Made by a program: the position numbers and the translations under genes. The notes beneath the pieces are model-generated. The model saw nothing but the letters and a program-made list of their open reading frames with translations. It made no database searches and was not told the origin of the DNA. From an uncultured beta proteobacterium (GTDB lineage: Bacteria > Pseudomonadota > Gammaproteobacteria > Burkholderiales > Burkholderiaceae_C), in contig CAIVHU010000162.1 in assembly GCA_903905735.1 (NCBI GenBank), forward strand, positions 1 through 39,621: 39,621 bases of DNA, written 5' to 3'. Below, piece by piece: positions 25,808 to 34,800 of this stretch (position 1 is the first letter of the stretch; every line of letters begins with the position of its first letter).

Positions 25808-26592
25808 GTATGAACAAGTTATCGAATCGCCTGCAAAGCCAACCTGGGGGAACCCCTCTCTCTGGTGGAGACGGGGCAGTCACCGAAACTAGCGGAATTC
25901 ACATTGAGAATTTACGCAAGGTTTATGGCAAGGGCGACAACTCGGTGGAGGCACTCAAAAACGTCAGCATGTCGGTCTCGCCCGGCGAAGTTGTTGGCCT
26001 GGTCGGTCCTTCCGGCTCGGGCAAGAGCACGCTACTCAAATGCCTGGGTGCGATCATCGAACCAACCGCCGGACGCATGACGCTGGGTAATGACGTGATT
26101 TATGACGACGGCTGGCGGGTCAAAGACCTGCGTGCACTGAGGCGCGATCGCATCGGCTTTATCTTCCAGGCACCCTATCTGATTCCGTTTTTGGACGTAA
26201 CCGACAACGTCGCCTTGCTGCCTATGCTGGCTGGCCGGCCCAACTCGGTGGCCCGAGCCCGCGCGCTGGAGCTGCTAACGGCTCTCGACGTGCAGCACCG
26301 CGCCCGTGCTGAGCCCACGCAACTCTCAGGCGGCGAGCAGCAGCGTGTGTCGATTGCCCGGGCGCTCGCCAATCGCCCGCCGGTGATTCTGGCCGACGAG
26401 CCCACCGCACCGCTGGACAGCGAACGCGCCTTGGGAGTGATGCGCATCCTGAACCAGATGGCGCGCCAGTTTCAAGCTGCCATCATCGTCGTCACGCATG
26501 ACGAAAAGATCATCCCGACTTTCAATCGGATCTACCACATCCGTGACGGGCAAACGGTGGAGGAGGCTGGCGAGGGTCGCGCGTTAGACTAA
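25804..26592 (+). CDS. ABC ATPase partner of the permease (LolD/DevA-like)
   Basis: A 262-residue ATPase. The Walker A is GPSGSGKST (about residue 68), the signature LSGGEQQR (about 174), the Walker B VILADEPTAPLD (about 195) and the switch His VTHDEK (about 228). It has a slightly extended N-terminus of about 35 residues before the conserved ENLRKVYGKG. Together with the adaptor and permease it makes a tripartite exporter regulated by the TetR protein. Confidence 0.92.
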   Translation: MSMNKLSNRLQSQPGGTPLSGGDGAVTETSGIHIENLRKVYGKGDNSVEALKNVSMSVSPGEVVGLVGPSGSGKSTLLKCLGAIIEPTAGRMTLGNDVIYDDGWRVKDLRALRRDRIGFIFQAPYLIPFLDVTDNVALLPMLAGRPNSVARARALELLTALDVQHRARAEPTQLSGGEQQRVSIARALANRPPVILADEPTAPLDSERALGVMRILNQMARQFQAAIIVVTHDEKIIPTFNRIYHIRDGQTVEEAGEGRALD

Positions 26593-26605
26593 GCAGCGAC
26601 CCAAA

Positions 26606-26637
26606 CGTTCGATAGAACGACAAGATTTCAAATCTTG
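26606..26637. terminator. double inverted repeat between convergent genes
   Basis: CGTTC-gata-GAACG (26606-26619) is followed at once by CAAGATTT-c-AAATCTTG (26621-26637). They lie just after the ATPase stop and before the convergent Crp/Fnr gene end. The U tracts are poor, so termination is a guess based on position and stem strength. Confidence 0.4.
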
Positions 26638-26717
26638 ACCACCAGTTCGTCGAGTATGGGCCAGGGGTAAATCGAGAAGGCCAGAAAACCTGTCCAGCTT
26701 TGAGAGCGAGTTGCGCT

Positions 26718-27422
26718 TCAATGCGAACCATAACTGGCCAGCAGCCGTGCATCCTTTATAAGGATGTCTCGTCTTTCAATGGCGATCAGGCCCTTGGCCT
26801 CAAGGTCGTGTAGTACCCGTGAAAAGTATTCGGGTGTTAGCGACAGGCGTGAAGCCACGCTGGCTTTGCTAACGGGCAGCGTGATCGTCAACGTCTCGGC
26901 GTCGGAAACCATGCTTTCTTCCAGAGTCCGCAGCAGGTAGCCAATCACCCGCTGGATGCCGGTATGCAAGGCGTAGCTTTCTACGTCCTGAACCAGACCA
27001 TGCAGGCGGCGAGAGACCCCGGCCAGCATGCGCATCGCAAATTGCGGATCGCGTTCAATCTCTTGGAAAACCGTCTTTTTTCCCACACTCAGCAACAGGG
27101 AGTCGCAGAGTGTTTGTGCACTCAGAATGTACGGCTTGTTCAAAAACATCAACGCTTCGGCAAAGCTTTGGCCAGGGGCTACAAGCTGAATGATTTTTTC
27201 CTGTCCTGCCGCGTTGGTGACATAGAGTTTCACTTGCCCCAAGATCACAACATGAAACTCTTCACAGAGTTCCCCAGTACGAAAAACCGTGACATCGCGC
27301 TCCAGGCGCCTGAGTCGGCATCCCACTGCGAGACGCTCCCTATCCTCATCGGACAAGTCCATGAACAGCGGCATCGCTCTCAAATGACGGTGAATGTTGG
27401 TGTTTTCGTCGGTATTTCTCAT
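26718..27422 (-). CDS. Crp/Fnr-family regulator, Dnr/NnrR type
   Basis: A 234-residue regulator from the ATG at 27422. The longer frame to 27704 adds 94 unlike residues and overlaps nnrS. The cyclic-nucleotide-like domain covers about residues 15-130 (LFMDLSDEDRERLAVG, GQEKIIQLVAPGQSFAEALMF). A dimer helix follows, then a helix-turn-helix with SKASVASRLSLTPEYFSRVLHDL (about residues 180-205). It lacks the N-terminal cysteine cluster of Fnr, as do Dnr/NnrR regulators, which respond to NO through haem. It is divergent from nnrS and near the nos operon, so it is the likely activator at the nosZ Fnr-type box. Confidence 0.87.
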   Translation of the reverse strand: MRNTDENTNIHRHLRAMPLFMDLSDEDRERLAVGCRLRRLERDVTVFRTGELCEEFHVVILGQVKLYVTNAAGQEKIIQLVAPGQSFAEALMFLNKPYILSAQTLCDSLLLSVGKKTVFQEIERDPQFAMRMLAGVSRRLHGLVQDVESYALHTGIQRVIGYLLRTLEESMVSDAETLTITLPVSKASVASRLSLTPEYFSRVLHDLEAKGLIAIERRDILIKDARLLASYGSH

Positions 27423-27645
27423 GCTCGGTGCAAACGATGACGGGTTGTGAAATGTAATCGGCCCAATTTGGAAAACACCGTGCCCGTCTGCACGAAGTCT
27501 TATTGCCGGGCTTAATTCAGATAAGGTCAGCCGATGGTGTTTCAATTCACAATCTCCTCTCCTTGCGCACTGAATATCATCGACTCCAGCTAGCTGGGCG
27601 CTATGGTGTAACAGCAAAGCCGCTCTTTCAAAAATCCCACTTGCA

Positions 27646-27978
27646 ATGAATACAGTGTCTATCCCTTTGCATTCCAATACCAAGGCAGTGACCGATAAGC
27701 CCAAAGGTTGGCCGTTTTTGCGGTTGGGGTTTCGCCCATTCTATGTTGCCAGTGCCTTGACAGCAGCGCTATGGGCGCCACTTTGGGTGGCCTTGTTCCT
27801 GGGTGCTGTAACTGTCACACCGGCCGTGCCAGCATTGTGGTGGCACGCGCACGAGATGTTGTTCGGCTTTGCAATCGCTGTCATCATCGGCTTTCTGATG
27901 ACTGCTGGCCAAAACTGGACCGGCCAGGCCACACCGCGTGGCCCCTTACTGGGTGCCTTGGCCTTGCTTTGGTTTTAA
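27646..27978 (+). pseudogene. nnrS: nnrS, truncated after 110 codons
   Basis: The N-terminal part of NnrS, a haem- and copper-containing membrane protein linked to NO stress. Present are FLRLGFRPFYVASALTAALW, the first helices, WWHAHEMLFGFAIAVIIGF with conserved His residues, and MTAGQNWTGQATPRGPLLG. The family runs to about 400 residues, but here the frame ends LLGALALLWF then TAA. The sequence after about 27970 is unrelated, so the rest was lost at a junction with foreign DNA rather than by a point mutation. It is divergent from the Dnr-type gene. Confidence 0.85.
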
Positions 27979-28145
27979 TATCAATTCGCTAAAATTTGTG
28001 CAGGTGCCCACCCTACTTGCACACGAGTAAAAACAGGCTGTACCATTTTCCTGTCATTCCCATCTTTCATTTATAGCCTCGCTGTCGGGGACTTAAACGT
28101 GTGCGTCTGACCTGACGTCGGCGTGGCGTTTTTGAAAGGTTTGTC

Positions 28146-29279
28146 ATGACAATCAAGGAACTGGCGTACTCCGCCCAAAAACAACTCGAAACCGGCACCA
28201 ACCAGCATTTCAAGCGGACTCACATCTACGAGCTGCTGGCAGCTACCTTCGGGTATTCATCCTACGCAGCGCTGGCTGCAGAAGCTGTTTTCACAAAACA
28301 GGCGTTCGCCAGTCGACGACTCAGCGCAAATGCCTTACTTGTCCGCAGTCGTTGTGTCGAGCTGGCCTACCCGGTGGACATCGCAAAGCTTGTCGCTGCG
28401 TCGTTGCCAGAATTTTTGGCAGAGCGCGAGATCGGCATCATCAGAGTAGCGGATCTGGTGGCCACCCTGCAAAGTGACTCCTACGTGCCCGATGACGATG
28501 AGGACGAATCGTTGGAACGGGAAGGCGAGGGCTGGGACGGAAGTGATGATCGATGGGTGAATCTCAGAGTCTTGGCATCGCCCATCCTGCTGGATGGTCT
28601 TGAAACCGCCGCCCAAGGCGGTCAGGCCCTGGCTCATTACGCGTTGGCACTGATCCATGCACCGGACGAATATGGTGACGAACCGGAAGTGGGTGCCGAT
28701 TACTGGTACCAGCGTGCCAAGGTCGGATGGGTCTTGAGCGGTGTCGAAAAAGAATGGGCAGACGCACACGCCCTGAAACTGTCAAAAGCCGAGAAACATG
28801 AACGGCATTTGCGGGAAGCCGCCCGCCTGGGGCTGCCAGTGGCCATGCTGGCGGTCGCCAACCAGTTTGGTGACCCGGCTTTCTTTGAACAAGGCATTGA
28901 AAAAGTGGATGCAGATCCAGCGATGGTGGCCGGAATCGCCGAGCGGCTGAGTCGACCACAGGATGCCAGGAAGTGGCTGGCAGTGGCGGCAACTTCCGGT
29001 GATGTTGAGGCCATGCGTCAGTTGATCGAGGATCACGACCAGGATGACCTGTTGCAATGCTGGACCTGGGTCTATCTTGCTAGACTGGCCGGCACGGATC
29101 TGACGGCTGATGTCTACCGGGCTATCCACGAGGATGGGTCAGACTATGACGATGATGTTGGTGGGCCGATGTATGCCGATGGACAAGATGGTGTGGCGCT
29201 CGAGGCTCTACCCCAGGAGATGGATGCGGTGGCCAGGCGTCAGGCCCACGAGATTTTTGTCAGGATCAACGCGTCCTGA
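28146..29279 (+). CDS. Sel1-like repeat protein of unknown function
   Basis: A 377-residue soluble protein with a clear SD (GAAAGG) seven bases before the ATG. The N-terminal helical domain, TIKELAYSAQKQLETGTNQ through THIYELLAATFGYSSYAALA, resembles a short domain found at the front of several uncharacterised proteobacterial proteins. An acidic linker (DDDEDESLEREGEG) follows. The C-terminal two thirds shows Sel1/TPR-like helix pairs (AQGGQALAHYALALIH, EAARLGLPVAMLAVANQFGD, ATSGDVEAMRQLIED). Such repeats mediate protein binding. It is the first gene of the island after the nnrS break. A diverged copy of its last 25 codons and 3' flank lies at 30691-30860, so a relative once stood there. Confidence 0.8.
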   Translation: MTIKELAYSAQKQLETGTNQHFKRTHIYELLAATFGYSSYAALAAEAVFTKQAFASRRLSANALLVRSRCVELAYPVDIAKLVAASLPEFLAEREIGIIRVADLVATLQSDSYVPDDDEDESLEREGEGWDGSDDRWVNLRVLASPILLDGLETAAQGGQALAHYALALIHAPDEYGDEPEVGADYWYQRAKVGWVLSGVEKEWADAHALKLSKAEKHERHLREAARLGLPVAMLAVANQFGDPAFFEQGIEKVDADPAMVAGIAERLSRPQDARKWLAVAATSGDVEAMRQLIEDHDQDDLLQCWTWVYLARLAGTDLTADVYRAIHEDGSDYDDDVGGPMYADGQDGVALEALPQEMDAVARRQAHEIFVRINAS

Positions 29280-29377
29280 CTTGGTGGTTTTGGGAAGGCC
29301 TGGCGGAAGTTTCCATCAACGCAAATCCTGGTTGCCTTCTTCGAGAACCGCCCGAATTCTTTGAAGGCGATCTCTCG

Positions 29378-30039
29378 TCAGGTGGCGGGATTGGCAGTCA
29401 GTTGTCGCAAGGCCTGTTCAAACACTTCCGGTGGCTGGCCCCCAGAGATCAGGTGCCGGTCATTGAGAATGATGGCCGGCACGGAGTGGATGCCGTTGCT
29501 GGTGTAGAAGGATTCTGCCTGGCCCACCTCGGCGGCAAAGGCATCACTCGCTAGTACCGCCTGGGCGCGTGCCGGGTCAAGCCCAACCTCGCAGGCCTTT
29601 TGCAGCAACACCGCATGTGAAGCCGGGCTCAGGCCCTCGGTGAAATACGCTGAAAACAACGCCAGCTTCAGCGCCTGTTGTGACCCTGGTTGACCTTCGA
29701 GCCCAGCCCAGTGCAACAGGCGGTGCGCATCAAAGGTGTTGTAGATGCGATCGCGTTTGCCGATGCCGAACTCGAAACCCAGAGCCGCGCCGCGCAGCCG
29801 GATCGCCTCACGTGTCTGCTGCAATTGTCCGGGCGTTGAGCCATATTTCTGGCTCAGGTGCTCGTTGATCTCCTGGCCTTCGGGGGGCAGTCCGGGTTGA
29901 GTTCAAAAGGCTGGAAGTGGATATCAACTCGCACCTCACCCTCCAAACGGTTGAGTGCGATCTCCAGAGACTTCAGGCCGATAACGCACCACGGGCAGGA
30001 GACATCCGAGACAAAATCGATCTTGATGGAGGTAGTCAT
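29378..30039 (-). pseudogene. DsbA/FrnE-family oxidoreductase, one-base frameshift
   Basis: The start at 30039 gives MTTSIKIDFVSDVSCPWCVI with the CPWC active site, then GLKSLEIALNRL and HFQPFELNPDCPP. The frame is then lost at a run of six G on the plus strand (29882-29887). Adding one base restores EGQEINEHLSQKYG and the whole remainder through RLLHWAGLEGQPGSQQALK and IHSVPAIILNDRHLISGGQ. The full product would be about 220 residues, normal for FrnE-like DsbA proteins of cytoplasmic location. The single homopolymer indel could be a real mutation, a slippage switch or a base-calling error. Confidence 0.85.
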
Positions 30040-30116
30040 GGGCACAGGGTTTAACACAAGCCGCCCAGTTTTGCTCAGGCTGTCCAATCCGACGTCAGTG
30101 TCAACCAGGAATCAAC

Positions 30117-30266
30117 ATGACCCTCCAACTTCACATGCCGTCCCCGAGTGGGGATGAACTCAAAACCGCCCGGATCAAGGCGGGCCTGAGCCAAGTCGAA
30201 GCCGCCACCCTGATGGGTTACCCGGTGCAGTCGGGCACCTTATCTCATAGGAAAGCTCCAAGATGA
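30117..30266 (+). pseudogene. fragment of an XRE-type helix-turn-helix regulator
   Basis: Forty-nine codons from the ATG at 30117. The segment LKTARIKAGLSQVEAATLMG is the start of an XRE/Cro DNA-binding domain, but the frame ends before the recognition helix is complete (PVQSGTLSHRKAPR then stop). It was probably part of an antitoxin-like or phage regulator cut by rearrangement. It lies beside an integrase fragment, consistent with a decayed mobile element. Confidence 0.5.
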
Positions 30267-30339
30267 TCTCCTTGCGGGCAGAATTGCCCGACAGGAAGCA
30301 TGGCAATGTCCCGTACGAATATCGCTTCGCTTTGGAGAA

Positions 30340-30582
30340 TCAGGGATTCAGGCAAATACGGGACATAGTCCGGCACGGGAGATAGTCAATTTTGGTGTGC
30401 CCAAGTAGCAACTGAACTGCGCTAAGTTTTTTGGTACGGCGATAAATCAGGGTCGCCTTGGTTCTGCGCATGGAATGTGTTCCATATTGGGCAGGATTCA
30501 GGCCGATTTCCTTGATCCACCCATCCAAAACTCGGGAGTACTGTCGCGTGCCAAGGTGTGGTGATTCATTTAACGTCATCAC
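30340..30582 (-). pseudogene. C-terminal fragment of a phage-type tyrosine integrase
   Basis: An 80-codon frame with STRQYSRVLDGWIKEIGL-like start (here GTRQYSRV), then YGTHSMRRTKATLIYRRTKK and AVQLLLGHTKID, the HxxR and LGH boxes of a common proteobacterial integrase family. The catalytic Tyr expected after LGHTKLESTVRYL is missing: the sequence diverges to YLPCRTMSR. The N-terminal domains are absent. It is a dead remnant, and its former element may explain the arm-like repeats near 37550. Confidence 0.8.
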
Positions 30583-30690
30583 TCACAATTGCGCAAGTCG
30601 GGGCAATAGCAGAGTGAATGTTTTGGAAATAACAGAATGAACTTTCGATTCAGTCAGTTGCAAAAAAGAGCAATCCCGCGCATGCCGCAG

Positions 30691-30774
30691 CCCTGGGTCG
30701 CTATTTCCGAAGAGATGGATGCGGTGGCCAGGCTTCAGGTGCGCGAGATCTTTTCCAAGATGAAAACATTTTGA
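30691..30774 (+). pseudogene. 3' tail of a second Sel1-like protein gene
   Basis: Reads PWVAISEEMDAVARLQVREI and ends FSKMKTF-stop, matching the tail EMDAVARRQAHEIF of the 28146-29279 protein. The bases after the stop also resemble the 3' flank at 29280-29360 (shared AAATCC-TG-GTTGCC and GCCTGAAG-like blocks). It is therefore the end of a paralog whose body has been replaced by the integrase and XRE fragments. Confidence 0.7.
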
Positions 30775-30914
30775 TTCGGTGCTTCGGCAGGCTTGGCTGA
30801 CTGTCTTAGAAATGCAAATCCGTGTTGCCACTTCTGAAGACTGCCCTGATTGCCTGAAGACAGTTTTTTGGTCTGGTGGAGATGTCTGATTCGAGACCTG
30901 CATTTGCAAAAAAA

Positions 30915-31823
30915 TCAAAAGTCCTTGAACACCAGTTGGGCCGACTTTGCATTGTTGATGACATCCTTGGAGTCAAGAATATTCACGACTTTAACGGACC
31001 AACGTCCAGACGCGATGGCGTATTCCAGTTCAAGCTCAAGTTTTACATTGATGTCCTGATACAGGGCGAAATGGATGAATTTGAGTGCAGCCCGTTTGTC
31101 CGACGTCGCTATATCCGCCTGGATTGAGGTCTGATTCCTGAACATTGTGGGTAGCTTGCATCCATCTGGTTGATCCTGACTTGGTACGAATGTTATGCAT
31201 GGGTCATGTTTTGTGCCGGTCTCGGTCTTGCAGACCTCTGCGACGATTGAGTAGCGTTGTCGACAGGGCAGAGTATCCCTAAGTTGTTCGTACCCGCCTG
31301 AGGCAAATGAACCGTCTCGCGTCTCGACTTCCATCAATTTGTTTTTTGCGTGTCTGAGATGAATTAGCGTGAGCTCTGGATCCACTTCCTCGGGAATGTG
31401 ATCAAGCATGGATTCGTAGTCCTTGATTTCAGCGGCAACGATACCCTTCGCCAATGCGTATGCAGCGTTTCCCGCCTTTCTAAGCTTGCCCGACTGCCTA
31501 TCGGCGTTTGCTATCGCCTCTGCGGAGGTTGGGGCAGTTTCCCCGGTGCTGCCTTCAAAATCAAGCTCTCCATTGGGCTGAAATATCTGATAAGCGCCGA
31601 ACAAACCGGTATCAGGGTCGATTGCAACGCAGCAAAATTTACCAGTGTTGACTGTGAGTGACAACAACCTCTGTTCGCGCGCAATTTCCGAACAATGCAA
31701 ATCTGCCCGCGGGGTAAGACCCTCAAGTCCATTGCGACGGGTCTCGACCGCTATGACCTCGAAGTTTCTGTGCTTGAGCTGTGTGCGTAAATATTCACTG
31801 AAACACGTTGACCTGCTGTTCAT
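30915..31823 (-). CDS. unknown 302-residue partner of the giant recombinase
   Basis: Translation most likely starts at the ATG at 31823, with GGAAAG eight bases upstream; an alternative start at 31871 would overlap the giant gene by 29 bases. It begins 19 bases after the giant gene's stop, so the two are probably co-transcribed. No signal peptide or membrane helix is seen. Visible segments are an N-terminal FSEYLRTQLKHRNFEVIAVE, then GLTPRADLHCSEIAREQRLL, then FCCVAIDPDTGLFGAYQIF with a beta-rich look, a helical middle, and a C-terminal LELELEYAIASGRWSVKVVN strand pair. An early mixed alpha/beta pattern with VETRRNG could suggest a nuclease-like fold, but no catalytic motif is clear. I do not recognise the family and assign no function. 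Confidence 0.72.
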   Translation of the reverse strand: MNSRSTCFSEYLRTQLKHRNFEVIAVETRRNGLEGLTPRADLHCSEIAREQRLLSLTVNTGKFCCVAIDPDTGLFGAYQIFQPNGELDFEGSTGETAPTSAEAIANADRQSGKLRKAGNAAYALAKGIVAAEIKDYESMLDHIPEEVDPELTLIHLRHAKNKLMEVETRDGSFASGGYEQLRDTLPCRQRYSIVAEVCKTETGTKHDPCITFVPSQDQPDGCKLPTMFRNQTSIQADIATSDKRAALKFIHFALYQDINVKLELELEYAIASGRWSVKVVNILDSKDVINNAKSAQLVFKDF

Positions 31824-31842
31824 GCTGATGACTTTCCAATGG

Positions 31843-34800
31843 TTATAAATCTGTGAACGTCGCAATGACAAGCCCGAGGACGACTACTCGGCCTGCCATG
31901 CCCAGAGACCGGGGGGAAATTTCATCGGGCGCAGCCAGGGTATTGGTCTCGCCAGAGCCAGAATCTTTCCTGTTGATAGCCGGTCGCATAGAAAACTGGA
32001 TGGACCCATATCCGGTCGATTTCCCCCGGCCAGAATGAACTTCAATCCCAGCCATCTTCAGCGTTTGCGCTAGGTTAGGAGAAGCCGAAATAATCACGCC
32101 ATTCGTTGGACGCAAAAAGACGCGGAAGCCGTGTGTCGCAACCCCTTTGAACATCGGGAGCAGCTCCGTTAGGTGCTTTTCATCGGCGATCCGAAGGGTA
32201 CTCGCACTGCCAGAAAGCTTCAGGGCCAGTCGCAGTGGCAGGCTCCATTGAGGCCTACCTTCTGCCGCCTTGGAAAGCCAGCGAGAGAGAGACTTGATAG
32301 CGGCACCCAAGGGCGGCGGCGTCGACCCTGGGGTCAGTAGACTCGACAATGCCGGTGTTGAATCTCTGCCTTCAACGCTCGTCACGTGAAGAGCCATGAC
32401 TTTTTGGGCATCAAGGTAAACTTTTTGAACTGGCTCATCGGGCAGGTTGAGTGCAGCTGCTGCTGAGTCAATTGACATACCGACGGCCACCAAAAGGCAG
32501 GCATGAACTGTCAATGCAGCCGATGCTGTTGGAATCGCGAGAGTTGTTTGACTTGAAGTGCCATTGGTTGGCCCAAGCAACGCCGGCGTGCTCAATTCAT
32601 TGCGACACTTCCGCAACTTTTCTGCAACCATGACCTTGTTGTCGACCGCAGGCGAGAGCAGGCATTCGGATCCCCGATCATTTCGGCGATCTTTCCTGAC
32701 ATAGAGGTTTTGCGCGGAAATACCCAAAAATGCCGCTGCATAGACGCCACTGACGGGCAAGATTCTGGTGCTGAACTCGAGCTGCTGGTGCAGGTCCAGG
32801 GGACCCGAGCAGTTGTAGAAACGGAGGGTCGTAGCAATTGATGCATGGCGCGCAAAACGCGCAGCCCGTGCAAAACGGGTGAAACGTTCATTGATTTGAT
32901 CGGCACTCCGATGCAAACAGTTTTCGCCGAAACGGTCGTTGGAACCCAGCCGCGAAATCTCTGATTGAACGTCAAAGCACGTGTCAGTACTTGCTGATGA
33001 GCGGAAGTCGTGACGCCGAAACTCGGGGCAGTTCGTCTGCAAAATAACGAATTTTCTGATGGCCGAAGTAACTTCATTGAATGAGCCATAGCTTGCACCG
33101 AGGTGTGCATCGGCGAACATCAACGTGTCGGTTCCGATATCAATGTCTTGCTTGGTCTTTTTGAGTCCAAGCATTCCCCGGCTTATGTCTCGAGTTATCG
33201 GGATGGTGCCGCGGCTGTAGGTGTTTTTTAGGTGATCGTGGCCAGATGTTGTCACGTGCAATAGATCATTGTCCAGATCAAAGTCATCTGGCCGTGAGTA
33301 CCTCAATTCTGCTGCGCGCAATGGCGCTTGTCGCTCCAGCTCCAGTCGAGGTTTTGCGAAAGCATAGGTTCCGCCGTAATTCTTGAAGTATTCGACCAGA
33401 TCCAATCCGGCCATTTCGACCTCCTGCCTTGAGGTGTAAACGGGAATCCGAGGAGGTCGCGGAGTCTTTGTAGCCGGATTACTTGTCAAGGCGGCAGGAA
33501 CCCAGTGACCTCGGCTGCTCAAGAATGCGCAGACATGCAGCATCGACCACCGGGGCAAGGCTGATGCAGACATGTCGTCGTCGCCCCCCATGTCGCGATA
33601 GGCTTGGAGGAAATGTTCCGGCTCCAAGTCACATGTATCCTCGTCCTGCAAGATGGCAAAGAACCGTTGGTACTTGTTGGAGTAAGTCGGGAGAGTAGAT
33701 GTGTCCAGAGTGCGGTACGGCGGAGTACTGCTCAGGTCAGCGATCAATAGTTCAGCATGCAGGCGTTCCGCCAGGTTGAGGTCACCACGTTGCAGATAGT
33801 TATTGAGTGCCTTTGTGCAGCCGACGGCCCTGCTGTGAGACTCTCCTAAAGGTGCATCCTTGTTGGCCCATGTTTGAAGAATGGTGTCGGTGTCTCTGAA
33901 GCTGGGTTTGGGTGATCTGTGCTTCGAATTTTCGGCTTCGGTAGCCTTTTCGGAGTGCGCTCGGGGCTGCTTGTAATAGAGCCTGGCGAGGTCTTTCACG
34001 GGGATGAATGGGGCCTTGTGAAAGACGCCAAACAAAGTGCCTGGATCGATTTCGATCGCAGCCCAATGACTTGCCATGATCGGAAGCAACTTGAGTGATG
34101 CCTCCGCTGTTTTACAAGGCCAGGTTGGTAACAGTGATGCAAGCAATAGATGCAGGTCATTGGCAACTATGCCCATATCTAGACCAGTTGCCGCACCGAA
34201 GACATGTTTTCCCCTCGCTTTGGCAATCGCAGCCTGCGTCGGTTCTTGCAAAACTCGTTGAGCAATAGGACGTGAGTCATGCTTTGCTTCGATGACGCAC
34301 ATTTCGCCAATTACCCAGATTCCATCTTTGAGTGCTGCGTTGAGCAAGGCCTGTTGCTCTGGTACTGAAAGGACAAGATCAAAAACAATCAGACAAAACA
34401 TGGCTGCGCCAACACTATGGGTCGCGACTAGGTCGGATTGAAGATATTGCGACTTCAGTCTGCGCATCGACGCGTGTGTGACCAATGTTTTGCTCGTGGT
34501 CGGCGGATCTTGCTCTCTGATAGTCATGTCATGTATCACCAAATCTTGCTGTTGCAACTTTTGCAGCAGCAGCTTCGAAGGTAGGGGGCGAAGGTTCTTT
34601 GGCGGTGCGATGTCAGGTAGTTTCAAATATCGTTCAGCAGTGCGACCCAGGCCTATTAGCGGCTTGAATCCGATGTCCGATTGAATCTCGCAGAGCGTAG
34701 GGCGCAGGTAATCGCAGATCTGACGAATTGACACACCAGATCCGTAGCCAAATACCTCAGCACCGTTGGTGTGGTGACCAAGAAATGCCTCAATGGCTGG

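Noticed and set aside
26718..27704. 328-residue version of the Crp/Fnr regulator
   Set aside because: The first 94 residues do not resemble the family and overlap the nnrS start; the ATG at 27422 gives the standard length.
30583..30918. 111-codon minus-strand frame
   Set aside because: It overlaps the Sel1-like tail remnant and has no SD or motif.
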